Part shown: positions 1-11,596 of the stretch, one piece after another
How the letters are laid out: every line of letters starts with the position of its first letter
Position numbering within the stretch: the first letter of the stretch is position 1
Notes under the pieces: generated by a model
What the model was told of the DNA's origin: nothing
Database searches by the model: none
What the model saw: the letters and a program-made list of their open reading frames with translations, nothing else
Position numbers and translations under genes: made by a program
DNA from: Cytidiella melzeri
Taxonomy: Eukaryota > Basidiomycota > Agaricomycetes > Polyporales > Irpicaceae
Direction: 5' to 3'
Length of the DNA stretch: 60,698 bases
NCBI GenBank assembly: GCA_022592445.1
Contig: JABYQR010000281.1
Coordinates: 1-60,698, forward strand

Positions 1-433
1 CTCTTTAGCGGACTGTCGCTGCTCTGTACAAAGAAGTCCCTCACTGGCCATAAGTTGTCACTGAAGTGAGCGGCTGATGTTAAAGAGCGCTGTTGCAGTG
101 GAGAATCGGCCATACTCACGAGAACCACCCGAACCCAGTGACGACGAATAAAAGCCACTAACAGAACCATTAGCGCCGTCTGTAAGAGATCTATTGGCTG
201 AGTTGGAACGAGCGAACCTGGTATTTCCCCATTCCAATCTCTTGAAGGGCATCGTTTATGACTCTGGCCTTTGCCTGGTACACAGGGTCTATCCCTGAAT
301 CCGCCTCACTGAACACATCGTGAGTCTCCGGAAGGATGCCTCCACCCTCGAAATCTTTCCCTACTCCCTTCTCCGTTATCGTGGCCGCCTCATCGAATTC
401 GCTGTCGACTTTAGGGCTTGAAGAGGTGGTCAT
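1..433 (-). CDS. MFS transporter, 5' end only (runs off the left edge)
   Basis: Three exons are visible on the minus strand: 433-218, 157-120 and 60-45. The last donor (GTGAGG) opens an intron that leaves the window. The spliced N-terminus is an acidic, Ser/Thr-rich cytosolic tail of about 50 residues, then an amphipathic stretch ending EIGMGKYQ, then WLLFVVTGFGWFSDNLWP. That is the start of the first membrane helix of a fungal major facilitator superfamily (MFS) protein of the SV2/sugar-like type, where the D-N-x-W motif is typical. The start was set at the ATG at 433-431. The third exon is only 16 nt. Substrate and length cannot be inferred. The family call is fairly safe; the model is incomplete. 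Confidence 0.75.
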
Positions 434-1500
434 GGTGGTCAAGGGGAGAGGAGCGCGAAGCTTCGATTCGACACCGCGCTTAGACCAAGGGAAGGGTCAA
501 TCTGGCAATGCGAGTTATAAAGTGAGCCATTTTTCATCAAGGGGTGACTGACGTGACTGCTGTCAAAAATGGTGCAACGACAGACGCAGTACCCACAGCA
601 TTACCCCTTTTTCGCGTCCCATAGGGTTCTTTGCATAGCTCTGCCACTTTGTTGCCATCGCCTCCACGCGTTGGACAAGGTTTCAAGATTCCGTAATGCA
701 GTATCACAAGGCGTCTCGACAAAACAGTTTCATCGAGTCTTGTTCGCTGGGAAGGTTGCGAGAGTAACAGAACGGCTTGCAGAAGGGGGAAAATCGCGTG
801 CTCATCTTCATCTGCGCAAACGCACACAGCGGTCTATTTTTGCACAGGAGAACCTGCGACATCGGGGGAAATGCGGAGGCGTTGATGTCAAACACGGATC
901 GTTGATACACACGAAAAGGAGACGAGCACGCACCACAGGCCAACGGTTATACATCACTTCTCCTACAGGTGCATTGTCAAAGATACCATGACGAGGGTCG
1001 AACTGAGCAGAGCAAAGAGACCAGTGGCAGTGGTCAGGTTGTGAGGGGTATCCCAAGTATACAGATTCTCCAGGTAAGACTTGGTATGTATACATCGATC
1101 TTGTACTAGGGCGAGTACGAATATCCTTGTTGGTTGAGGGTTACCCGACTTCTTTCCGCACCCAAGTTTGCTCTGAAAGTCCGAGTCAGCAGAGTGCACA
1201 CAGGAGCAGATGTGAGTACTCGCAAAATTATTAGCAAGGCACGTTTGCGTGCCGGAAGATATGGTAAACCCTCAGGCTATGGTCTGAAGGTGACGGTCAA
1301 GCTACTCAACTTGATACTGCCCACACCGAAATCTTGCAATAATTTTAACGCTCAGTAATACGACGCCTCTCTCATTCTCTTCCACCACCACCAACCTCGA
1401 CGTCTCTCTTCTTCTATCGTTGCCCGCTCTGGAGCTTTCCTTGCAACGCCTTTGAACTCAGCGCATCGCGATCGTCACTCTTTCCAGTCTTGCCACCACC
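434..1500. other. Intergenic region between divergent MFS and AVL9 genes
   Basis: About 1.07 kb separates the two divergent starts. I see no convincing gene: the short open frames on both strands lack recognisable motifs or splice structure. The last 130 bp before AVL9 are a pyrimidine-rich tract, listed separately. Confidence 0.5.
1366..1500 (+). promoter_or_regulatory. Pyrimidine-rich core promoter/5' leader of AVL9
   Basis: The plus strand here is dominated by CT runs (ctctctcattctcttcc, ctctcttcttctatc) and ends in a Kozak-like CCACC before ATG at 1501. CT-rich blocks next to transcription starts are common in basidiomycete housekeeping genes. No TATA box is evident. Confidence 0.35.
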
Positions 1501-4500
1501 ATGTCCTCCCCAGTACTCGATGCTCACAACTCCCATTTCATGATTGACCCCCCAGACGAACACGACGACACGCACAAAGTATTTGACTCTGACCACTCCG
1601 ACGGCGACACAGCCTCTCAACGCTCCATCTCGCTGTCCTCGCCTAGTTCCTCTCGCCCGACTTCCACTCACTTGGATGCTCCTCTGGTTGCTCACAAGAC
1701 GGAGGCTGTCATCACGCCCGTGTCTCTCATACGGCAAGGGCTATCCATCACCAACCGCGACTCAATCACACACGCCGTCGACACCGATGGCAGCTCGGAC
1801 CACGACACGGACGACCGCAGCTCCTTCATGCGTCGTTTGGAGGAGACCGAGTCCCCGTCGTCCAGCTTAGCAGCTTCAATACACGAGTTCGAGGATAAGA
1901 ACGAAGAGAAGACTGTTGTAGCTCCAGGGCGCGCGTTCGAGGGGACAAAGACGGTGGAGCTATCAAGCGGTGAGAAAGGTGAGCGTACTCCTGCAACACC
2001 GTCTACTGCAAGATATCCCCCTCCACCCGTTCAGAAGGCGGACTCGAGAGCTAGCTTGGCTTCCTTTGGATCAGGTTCTACCTCGTATTCGAAGAAGGCC
2101 CGGCCAGAGTCTGTGCTTATAGACCATGATGGTCCCATCGTCCTCGGTATTGCGTTAGTGGACTTTAATCATCTTGTAAGTAATCGTTCCTGCGCCAGTG
2201 TCTTTGCATGCATATGCATATTTTGGCTCTCGTAGGTCGGTCCCAAAATTGAATGGTCTAGGGGTGACGTCTTTGGAGACGAGGAGACGTCAAAAATCCT
2301 ACCGTTCCTGGCTCTACCAGATGGTGCACATCTCGTGCGTTTCCTTTCCTTTTCTTCCACATTGTCCAGCTCATCAGAGGACAGACGGTCGAAGACTACT
2401 CGTACTTCCACCTCGTACCCGTTTCATCAAAGCCTACCACCATCTTCGGAATTTCGTTAGTGCTGGATTTTTCAGGACCAAACAATAGCATAACCGATTG
2501 TCCTGCAGTTGTAATCGACAGATCAGAACCGCTGACCTTCTGGTGAAAGACGCAGACATGACACGCTCAACCGTACAGAAAGCCGTGATCGTATTGGCGT
2601 CGAAGCCGGTTTTTGGTCCAATACGGTGTGTATTGGTATACCGTATCCCTGATCGCGCAACTCATACTAAACTGAACTTACTCCCATATCAGAGACCGAC
2701 TCGGGGTAGTCACAAGGGCTCTCTTTGCCCAACGCGATTTCACGGATATGTCAATACTAGATGACTTCCACAGCTCTCTTGATATAGGACTTCGGAGCCA
2801 ACTCACGGAAAGCGGGCTTTACATGGGTATGCTTGCTTTGACTCTACAAACATGAGACTCATCGCTTGTGTATGGTCTTCAGGAACCAGCTTGTAAGTCG
2901 AAACGATACCGACAAGTCGTTCCTGCGCTGAGCGGTGATGCCCTTGTCAGACGCGAACTCGTTCACACCTTTCGGCAGCGTACGCTCATCCTACTTAAAG
3001 CGATGATGCTTCAGAAGAAGGTACCTTAGCTGTCATCACGCTAATCACATGATTGACAGAATACTTCAGATCATGTTTTATGGACATCCTGTCGAAAAAC
3101 TCTGTACATATCAATATTCGCTGGTAACCCTCGTCCCTGGTCTATTGCAGAACCTCGACGATTGTGGTTCGCCTCCTCTCGCCACCCGCGCAGCAAGGCT
3201 GTCGAGACCCACTGAACTGAAGACGTCGGATCCCAAAAGCATGCTCGCATACATGGGCTTACCGCTGGATCTGTTCGGTCAGGCGAGTCATATGAAAGCT
3301 CTCTCGTCTGACACATGTCTAACGCGAGTGGGGTAATGCCGTGTAGGACTCGTTCTTCCAGCCATATCTACCGCTACAACAACTCGACCTGCTGAAGGAT
3401 ACGAGTAGCTGGCTTTGTGGCACGACAAATTCGATTGTCACTCAGCAGAAAGAAATTGACCTTTTGATCAATGTGTGTAACATGTTTCCTTACTTGACTG
3501 TGCCCGTTTTTGACTCGTTTGTTGCGTATGCAGGTCGAGACTGGTGTCTTTGAATTTCGCGATCCGACAGTCGAGAGGTCCGCCGGTCTCACTGCTGCCG
3601 ACCGGAAATGGATGGATGACATTGTGAAGGATGTCAACGATAATTGGGAAGGCGACCTGCTGGGCAGCCCGACGATACAGTACGTGTTTCGTCTCTCTCT
3701 CTGACTCTCGAGCTAATCGGTCGCTGCAAGATTCAAGGGTAGCGATGATTACTTGAGACAGAAGGTGAGTATCTTGTCTTCCGCGGTCTCTTCAGCCTGT
3801 AAAATCAGCGCATGCCAGTTCGACGAATACATTTCCGGTGCACTGGCATCTGTGAAGTTTTCAAACTTTATGGCGAAGGGACAAGCCAGCAACGTCGTCA
3901 TTGCGGATGGATCAGGCGAGTCGACTCAGAGAGTTGTGTTTCGATAGCGCGTAACCTCCACTGCTAGGAAATCCCAATGCGATACAAGACTTCAACTTGC
4001 TGTGGATATCTGAGTTTAAGAAGACTAAAGCGTGTGAAGTATGGGATCGCGTTACTGATCCGCTTCTTTTCGACATCATTGAGCCAAGGTGCGTTACTTC
4101 ACTTGTCTTGTTCTGTCCAGTACTTGTTTATATATCTCTCCGCGAAGACATCCTTGCGCAGATCGGCCATCCGTTGTGGCCGACATTGGGCTACGGCTTG
4201 CGGAAGGAATCAATGATCTGAAGATTGACCAGCAATTAGACTTGACGAAGGACGCTATTCAAAGAACGTTCACCGCTGGGTCCACCAATTTTTTCAAAGC
4301 TGTCGAAGGCGTCCGTGGTCGATGGATGCAACGTGCAAGCAGCTCCCCAAACATGGAGTCAAGCAGTAGCGGATATCTCTCCAGCCCTGATACAAGCAGC
4401 GTGAAATCCGGTCGCTCCGGTGCTCCAGGAAGCTCTCAGCCACCTAGTATCGCTGGCACTCCCGACGTCTCTCCTATTCCTCCACCGGCACTACCTAATG

Positions 4501-4925
4501 GCATGCGTCCTTTCAGTCTTGCGGGTCGCAGCTCACCACAGCTTCCAGTACCAGCACCGACTCCTGAGGTTAAGCCATCCATCAGTACGTGGGGATCGGG
4601 TCTAGGCTCTTTCTTTACGCAACGAGCTCCCAGGTTTTCCGCGGTGCGAAGCCAGGCCGCTGCCGGAAGTTCCACTTTGCCCAGGGCAGCCTCCCCAGCA
4701 CCTTCCCTGGCATCGACACGATCTCAATTGGAGAGCGTCGCGACTCCTGTGGACCATGGCCTCGAAGAGCTCCAGCCCCGAAACCTCGACGAAATTTACG
4801 GAAGGTCAGTGCCCGTGAAGATCTCTGAAGTGTCTGGCGTAGGGGCGGATGTGAGCCCTAGTATCGTATTGCAAGGACATGCTGTAGAAGACACAGAGTC
4901 TGCCGGGAATGGCTTCGCATTGTAG
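1501..4925 (+). CDS. AVL9: AVL9 / DENN-related late secretory pathway protein
   Basis: AVL9 proteins act in exocytic vesicle formation at the late Golgi and carry a DENN-like fold (Avl9 family). The spliced product is 901 aa. An acidic, Ser-rich N-terminus (about 1-205) precedes the conserved core, which starts at VLGIALVDFNHL, continues VGPKIEW and LPFLALPDGAHL, and includes a block around IMFYGHPVEKLC. The C-terminal 200 residues are Ser/Pro-rich and probably disordered. Exons: 1501-2175, 2236-2334, 2370-2455, 2509-2625, 2693-2826, 2883-2892, 2951-3020, 3070-3282, 3347-3472, 3534-3679, 3731-3764, 3819-3915, 3968-4088, 4148-4925. Exon 6 is only 10 nt. The introns after exons 8 and 12 are best read as GC-AG with donor CAG|GCGAGT. 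All other junctions are GT-AG and the frame stays open. Identity is confident; exact junctions less so. Confidence 0.9.
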
Positions 4926-4974
4926 TTGATTGTTCCGCGCACAGGGTGATCAGTGTGAACATGTTTGGGCTAGT

Positions 4975-6960
4975 TTCTGTGTAGTGCCACGAAGCTCGTG
5001 TGGTGCGGCTGTGGAGTGACAGGTTTGAGTGATTTGTGAGACCTCTTTGATGGAGTATCTTTGGGACATTGAGACTGCTAGTTGTGTGTGCACTTCAATC
5101 TTGCAGGTATGAATATTCCTTACAATAAAATCTGAGAGGATATTATGTGTACTGACACACTGACACACCCCTAGAAGTTAATGTGCATTGTGAGTGGGTC
5201 TAAGAGTCCTAGGCTGCACCTGGACACAAACAAGAGGTAATGCAGCACAGTGCAAGGCAACAAAGTGTAACTAACAATGTGTACAGCAACAAGGTGCAAA
5301 GTACAAAGTAGTGCCGCTCGAAGGATAGCAACCATGAGGTGCAAGAAAAGGGGGAGAGGTATGGAGGGTAGAAACAAGAAATGACAGTAATACAATAACT
5401 CAAAAAGGGCAGGAGGAGCAGGAGTAGTGAGGTCAATGTGCAAGGAGAAAGTAAAGAAGTGACACAAAGAAAGAGAAGTAATAACACAGCACAAATGCAA
5501 TGAAACACAACAGTCAAATAAACAAAAAGTGTGGCTGAAAAGGGAGGTAAGATGCAGTAAAGCGCAGCTGCCTGGCAAATGAGAAAGTGGGCTTGAAAAT
5601 GCACCATTGTGTAATAAAACACAGTAACAGATTGCAAGGAGAAGGAAGAGGACACAATGCAAAAGAGATGAACACAAGGGAAGGGATACACATGGCAGAA
5701 CTCCTCAAGGTGCAAGTGGCGTGACACATTCAATACTTGAATAGTCACTGGCCACTAGGTGTACATCTGGTTGTATTCCTGCGCCACTACAGCTGTCCTG
5801 TCCTCTCTGGCTTGTTACACACCTAATGTTCTCTCCCAGCAAACACATGTGAGCTGTCTGCAATGCTCACTGGAGTATTTGCAACCTCCCTTGCTGTTCA
5901 TGTTCCATTTAACGCATTCCTGGCACATTTTGGTGCGGCATTCCCACTTGAACATGTCTTCTTGCTGCAGGTTGTTAAGATGGCTGTTTAGAAATGAAAT
6001 TGAATGAATCTCACCTTGTGCCCTGCTGGATCGTTGAAAGTTCTCTGTGTCCATGCTTGCTTGCATGTTGTAGCTGAAGATTGGACTGTGTGGTTGATGT
6101 TGAACATGCAGTAGCCATACAGCCTCAAGCCATGCCAATTCTCCCCTGTGTACACAAAGCCAAAAATTAGCTATGTAACACACACAACTCACTCTTGTGT
6201 GTATAAAAGTCAAACATCAATAGAACAAGGCTGATACATTGAAGAATTACTGGCAGAACCTCCTCTGAGTTTGCATAGCACCACCTTGATGCACTTGCAT
6301 TTCAGCCATTTCACTCAATGCAGATCTTGTGTGACCAAGATATATTAGTAACTGGCAAAGTCAATCTGCCAGGGTTGTCTTTGTTATCATTGCCACTCTC
6401 AGAGCCTAGCTTGTTCTTTTGTTCTCCAAGGTCATGGCCGTAGTCTTGAATTTTGGTAGGATCTGCTTCTTCAATTGCTATGTCCCTGAGCACAACATGG
6501 TTGTTGGCAGTTGCCCCCCTCTGTTACAATTACTAAAAAGTATTGTTCCAGTGCATGCCAGTGCTTTGAGCTGTTGCAACATATGGTGCCCATACCAAAT
6601 GGAAACCAATTGATTACTGCCCCAAATCCCACTGGCAGCTTATGCATGAGGTGCGGAAGTCAGGCCATGAGTGAACTATATGGCTACTCACACATAAAGA
6701 AAAAGCTTCTGAGGAGCAGAGGCGTGACACAATACTAAAGGTGAAGATGCCCAAAACCAATTTCAGTGGATGATCACCATGCCAAGGCGGAAGCTACATC
6801 TAAAGTCAGCTCAGAGGACAACTGAGCAAAGTATGTGGAGTTGATCTTCAAAATATCTAACCAACAATTTGGAGTTCCAATCTTCATGCTCCAGTTGGTG
6901 GGAGCCACAGAGGGAGTGGCAATACCTTGCTCATGGAAGGCCAGCATGACACAGAAACAA
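4975..6960. other. CpG-depleted decayed repeat relic
   Basis: From about 5161 to 6960 I count only around a dozen CG dinucleotides in 1.8 kb, while TG and CA are abundant; neighbouring genes are CG-rich. That is the footprint of long-term cytosine methylation and deamination in a silenced repeat. No intact gene remains. The long hydrophobic open frames on the minus strand (5171-5748) and the Cys/Trp-containing frame 6213-5815 look like by-products of this composition, or remnants too decayed to name. The edges are soft: CG density recovers near 7000. Confidence 0.6.
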
Positions 6961-7403
6961 AGGTTTGACATGAATAACAGGGTGTTAAGAGCAAGACGAA
7001 TGAGGGGGGGACGCAGAGCTGCGGTGTTGGCAAAGATGCGGCAGCGCCAGAGTGGACGAGGGGGATCAGAATGAGTCTTGGCTTCAACTAGTTAAGTTGC
7101 GCCGCTCGAGATTCTTGTGACTCAAATTTGGACTTAGCAGGATCAAAGGTTTGAGAGCAAGGCTCAATTGGATGCGGACCTGCAGAGGTGTGGTGATTGG
7201 AACACCGGAGACAGCAAAGGGATGTCGGACAACGACAAGTAAGACAACTTGAGCTAGTGAAGTTGAATGCAGACAAAGAGAGGATAATGACATGGAGACG
7301 GGGCTCAACGTGACAAACAGGGACACAATGTGGATGTCAACGAGGAGGTGGTGGCAGGTGTGAAGCACAATGCGTTCACCAGCTATCAAACGTATTCAGA
7401 AAG

Positions 7404-7491
7404 CTAGCCCAGTAAAGACCAAGTTAGTATTGGGTACTACTAGCTATGTAGTACAGGAGGGGTTTGCTTACCTAGCCCAGTAAAGACCAAG
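7404..7491 (+). repeat. 20-bp direct repeat pair
   Basis: The same 20-nt word, ctagcccagtaaagaccaag, occurs at 7404-7423 and again at 7472-7491, 48 bp apart. It could be the footprint of a small insertion or excision, or part of a decayed element. No gene lies here. Confidence 0.5.
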
Positions 7492-8220
7492 AGGTCGAGA
7501 TGGGGGCTAGGAGCGTACATGTAGCTGCTTATATAGACTTCAGGGACCTGCGCACAGACCATGTTGAGGGCAGGCTTTGCAAGAAGCCATGGGAACGAAG
7601 AACAAAAGGACTACTAAAGGAGAACAATAGCTTTTGTCTAGACCTTGCCAAGAACTCTATCCGTGAGAGAATCTATCTAAAAGGAGACCAACTATTGTAT
7701 TCCATTCCCACACCTGTGAGAACATCCTTCCTTAAAGAGAACAATAAGGAAAGAACAATAAGGAGCCCATGTGGACAGTATCTATGACGTCAAACCCTAG
7801 CTATGGGCTGAGCCATGTGTCTGTAGCCATGTGGTCTTACTTAAGCTAAGTCACATGCCAGTGTGACGTAGTAGCAAGTAATGTGACCGTGTGGAGCATC
7901 TAAGCCACGTGATACGGGCGCTTAATAGACGTGAAAAGGGAGTTTATGCAGAGAAGATTGCAACTGAGCTGCAGCCTGGAGTTTTACAGATAAAAACAAG
8001 AGGTAAATTGCGAAAATTAAGGGCTAGTCAGGCCATCCATGACACATTGTGCTTCAAGCCTGCCACCACCTCTTTGTTGTCTTCCACATCGTGTCCCTTC
8101 TAGTTGCATTGATACGCCCGGAAATCGGCTAGGCGCGGAGACCCGGCAGCAGCCCGCCATTTGCGCGGCCCGCGTCATCCTGAGCGGCAAGTCCCTCCAC
8201 TTTCCCAGCGTCACGGGCAC

Positions 8221-8280
8221 GAGGAGTTCACCGAGGTCACGAGGAGTTCACCGAGGTCACAAGGAGTCCGCCGAGGACCC
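8221..8280 (+). repeat. 20-bp tandem repeat, two perfect units plus one degenerate
   Basis: The unit gaggagttcaccgaggtcac is present at 8221-8240 and repeated exactly at 8241-8260. A third copy with five changes follows at 8261-8280. It lies in GC-rich sequence of no clear coding content. Confidence 0.8.
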
Positions 8281-8706
8281 GAGGACTTGACAACGAGCAG
8301 CAACGCGCCGGAAACATCCGAGGCCGAGGAATCGCACCGAACTCTGACTCACAGACACGCCCCTTTTGCATCGGAGCATGGGCCGGCCAGCCACCAAGAG
8401 TTTCGGACGCGGGTCGGACCAACGGTAGAAGAAACTTGACGCACGAACCCCGTTTCAGGAAGGCTCCTATCACGCCACGCTGTGCAACTCTTGGAAGGCA
8501 CCTCATCACCTGCTCGCAACGGTTGGCGCCTCTTCAGCGCAAGGGCGCGCGCCGCTACTCCGCGTCAACCAACGCTGTGTCCCGCCGGGCGTCGACTCGC
8601 TGGGCATTTTGCCTCCGCAGACGGAAGTATTCTGCCACCCCGTTTCCTCGCTCTCGCGTTTGGGTTTAGGACATAGAAGGAAAGGTTTAGGAGAGGGTCT
8701 TTAGGA

Positions 8707-8715
8707 TATATAAAG
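8707..8715 (+). promoter_or_regulatory. TATA-box-like element
   Basis: The sequence tatataaag lies about 150 bp upstream of the Cys-rich ORF starting at 8863, in a spacing compatible with a Pol II promoter driving it, either within a former LTR or as a host promoter. Confidence 0.35.
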
Positions 8716-8862
8716 GTGTTGTTTGTACTGCGTAAAAAACAATAAATCCACACCCCATTTTCCAGAGTACACTTTACGCTTTGCGTTCGCGTCGAGGGAG
8801 TCTCTTTGCGTCCATAGCTGTAGCATCTTCTGCGTTGCCTCATTGCAATCTCTTCCACGTTT

Positions 8863-9381
8863 ATGTTTGCTGCGTCTAACAACGACAACCCGCCTCGAGT
8901 CTGCCGCTACTGTCCCACTGCTCCCCACTTACCCAGCGGTTGTTGCCCTTACAGCCCGCGCCCGCGCGAGGTTCTACGCCGTTATCCCATCATCCCCGTG
9001 CCCACACCGCCGCCAGAGCCATCAGCAGCGCCTACGGTCTCCCCTGAGAGATCAACTCCTAAATCACCCTCGCCAGCGTCGTCCGTCGCGGACTCGCTTG
9101 ATAACTGCTCCTATTGCGACACTCAGAGCGACCACCCAATTCCCCTACGTTCAGGACCTTTCGTCCCGCTCGACTGCGATCGCCCTTGCGCGCCGCACCC
9201 AGATTGCTGGCTATTTCCAGACTTTGCAGGCGAGGATCACGAGTGCGAACTAGTGCAGTTCAATCTTACCAACTCTACCAACGTCGTCGTTGGCCACGCA
9301 TTCGCCTGTAATACGCATCGCCGCTCGGGAGGTGTTGTTCTACACTACCGCCCCCGCGCGCAGTCTGTCGAGTCCAATTGA
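8863..9381 (+). CDS. Unrecognised Cys-rich 172-aa ORF, possibly transposon-borne
   Basis: A single open frame of 172 codons starts at ATG 8863. The product is rich in Pro, Ser and Cys, with closely spaced pairs (VCRYCP, NCSYCD, and DCDRPC followed by DCW) that could bind zinc. It has no signal peptide or membrane segment. A TATA-like box lies 150 bp upstream, and the coding stretch is CG-rich, unlike the decayed relic just upstream. I do not recognise the family. It could be an accessory protein of a retroelement, a small host gene, or a chance frame in GC-rich DNA. No splice sites were needed. Confidence 0.35.
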   Translation: MFAASNNDNPPRVCRYCPTAPHLPSGCCPYSPRPREVLRRYPIIPVPTPPPEPSAAPTVSPERSTPKSPSPASSVADSLDNCSYCDTQSDHPIPLRSGPFVPLDCDRPCAPHPDCWLFPDFAGEDHECELVQFNLTNSTNVVVGHAFACNTHRRSGGVVLHYRPRAQSVESN

Positions 9382-10057
9382 CTGCGATCTCACATAGCCT
9401 TCCGCTGCGACTCGCGCGCCATTTGCTTATCTTTCTCTGACGTTTCCTTTCGGCTTTGTTATACTGCGTTTGTTTTTAACTGCGTTATTTTACTGCGTTA
9501 CTGCATTGCGTTTCATCTTCACTGCGTCAAGCTTACTGCGTTCACTTTCACTGCGCCCGCGTTTTACAGCGACTACTTCATCTTCACCAGCGACCGCGTT
9601 TTGTGTTCGAGATTCATATTGCGCCTGCATTTATCTTCTGCGTCTCTCCACGCGCCGTTTTCCTACAAGTCGCGACATCTCCCGCGCGTTCTCTTTGAGC
9701 CGCGCCATAACTCCTTCGCTTTCACCGCGCCGACTTGCCCTTTTTCCCGCGATAGGCGTGGTAGTTGCCCGTCTAGCTCCCTTCATATAAACTATATCAC
9801 AAAAACCTTGTCGCTCTGTTAGCACAGGTAAAACTAGGACTCTTAGACCACCTCGCATTACTTTAACACTTCCGCGCTTCCACACCTTTACACTTCTATT
9901 GCCACTTCGTGGTTGGTTGTGTTGTCTTTAAGGTTGTTCTTAGTTTGAAGCGTGACTCAGTGTCTCAGCATCAAGCTTTGTCTCCGTGACAGAAGGGCCT
10001 CTACGGGCATCTCGCCCGGTGAGATGATAGTGGTTCCCCCCGTGACATCGCAGCATA

Positions 10058-10120
10058 CAGTAGCGGCAAAAAGTCTTGCAACACCGCGAGCGCGCAACAT
10101 ATTTCTCATCGTTTGAGCTC
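10058..10120 (+). repeat. Left terminal inverted repeat of the Tc1 element
   Basis: The first 24 bases match the right end exactly in inverse orientation. The next 60 or so match partially, including the tttgagctca block near 10111-10120. Confidence 0.88.
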
Positions 10121-10333
10121 ATTTTTTGCATAAAGTTTTGGGTTACAGTTCTCACACATTCATTATCATGTGAAAATTGTGTCCTTAGTGAAAAAAGGCT
10201 GATCGACGTTGTGCGCGAGGAACTACGTACAATCCGCGCAAAAACTGCATTATGCGCCCACGTGTTGTACTACTACTATTGCACATCATCTCGACTATTC
10301 TATGTAAAAATTTGTCAAAAAATTCTGGTAAAT

Positions 10334-11350
10334 TCAGTACCTAGTATAGGACCCCTTTGCCCGCATAAGCTCTGCTGCACAAGTGGGGAGAGACTCATAC
10401 AATCCCTTGATATACTCATCATCCAAATTCGCCCACTCCTCCTGCAATGCCTCCCACAGCTCCTCCTTATTCGACGGTTGCTGCTTGCGAGCGTGTAATT
10501 TGCGGTCTAGATGGTCCCAGACATTCTCCAGAATATTCATATCTGGTGAATTTGGAGGCCAGGGCAATACAGTGATCTTGTTCTCCTTGAACCAAGCTGT
10601 AGCAAGCTTTGACGTGTGCTTTGGATCATTGTCCTGTTGGAAAATGATCTGTTGGCAGGTCAAATCTTGGTCTGCCAATGTGCCCAGAAGGGACTCTGAT
10701 AGGATGGAGCAGTAAAGCTTTGCATCCATCTTCCCATCAATGCGGTGTAGCCTTCCTTTTCCCTTCAAAGTGATGCATCCCCACACCATGATACTCCCAC
10801 CCCCATGCTTCACTGTCTTCTGCACATTCCGGTCCAAAAACTCCCCGCCCTGTCTTCTTCGGCAGTATTCCCTCCCATCTGAGCCAAATAAATTAAATTT
10901 GGACTCATCTGAGAACACCATTACCCCCCACTCTTTCTGCCCCCATCTGGTTGCATGTCCAGCCCACCACTTGCGCTTCTTCTTATGAGCTACAGAGAGA
11001 AACGGCTTTGGACGACGCACATATCCCTTCAGCCCAATCTCTGCAAGGTTGTGACGCATTGTTTGGGCAGCCACTTATAGGAATGCCTTACGCTGCACGT
11101 CCGTAGCATTGCGGGCCTCTTGTCGTGCCAGGAGTAAAGAGGCGTGACGAAGATCACGGTCTTGTAGAACGCGAGGGCAACCTGTCTTGGGCTTGTTTGC
11201 ATAGAAGTCAGGGTTGTGGGATAGTTTGTGGATGGTGCGATAGATGGTGGACCGGTGGACGGGGACTTTCTTGCGAATGTCAGGCACACTGACACCTTCA
11301 TTATGCAGAGTCCAAATTCGGGCCTTTTTAGTAGGGGTACACTGCACCAT
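10334..11350 (-). pseudogene. Tc1-type DD34E transposase with one in-frame stop codon
   Basis: The reading frame runs from ATG 11350 to the stop at 10334, about 338 codons, and is broken once by TAA at 11077-11075. The first 91 codons encode the paired helix-turn-helix DNA-binding region (start MVQCTPTKKARIW, then HRSTIYRTIHKL). The rest is the DDE catalytic domain. Visible catalytic residues are D in VFSDESKFNLF, D in QQDNDPKHTS and E in NSPDMNILENVW. Thirty-four residues separate the last two, the DD34E spacing of the Tc1 clade. Apart from the stop the frame is intact, so the element is probably only recently disabled, or can act in trans on another copy's enzyme. No intron consensus spans the stop. 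Confidence 0.9.
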
Positions 11351-11596
11351 ATGTGTGGTCTAGAGTTGGGAGAGTGGGTGGTATCGAAAAAAGCACGATA
11401 GTGGTGAAGTGGAGAGATTGAAAAACAAAACAAACCCAAATAGTGGGCGTGCGCGCGACGGGCGCCTAGCGTCGCGACAGCGCGGATCGTGCACAATGTG
11501 TTATATACGAGACAGACTCTTTTAATTTCACTGTAGACATATTCTATACATGCAATACTCAATGTGTAAAAAATGATTGAATAAAATAAGCAGTGT

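Larger units (their letters stand above)
7492..10055. other. Retroelement-like debris between the CpG-poor relic and the Tc1 element
   Basis: This stretch has no intact recognisable gene apart from one Cys-rich ORF. It holds a tandem repeat at 8221-8280, a TATA-like box at 8707-8715 and scattered (a)ctgcgtt words concentrated at 9460-9560. It ends with a palindromic segment (catctc-7 nt-gagatg near 10010) and cccccgtgaca. Such ends resemble fungal LTR termini, but I could not find a matching second LTR, so the class of element stays open. Confidence 0.35.

Noticed and set aside
5171..5748. Two overlapping hydrophobic minus-strand frames of 168 and 179 codons that look like membrane proteins
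   Set aside because: They lie in the CpG-depleted, purine-biased relic. Loss of CG removes many codons and produces Leu/Cys/Ser-rich pseudo-frames. No homologous motif or splice structure is seen.
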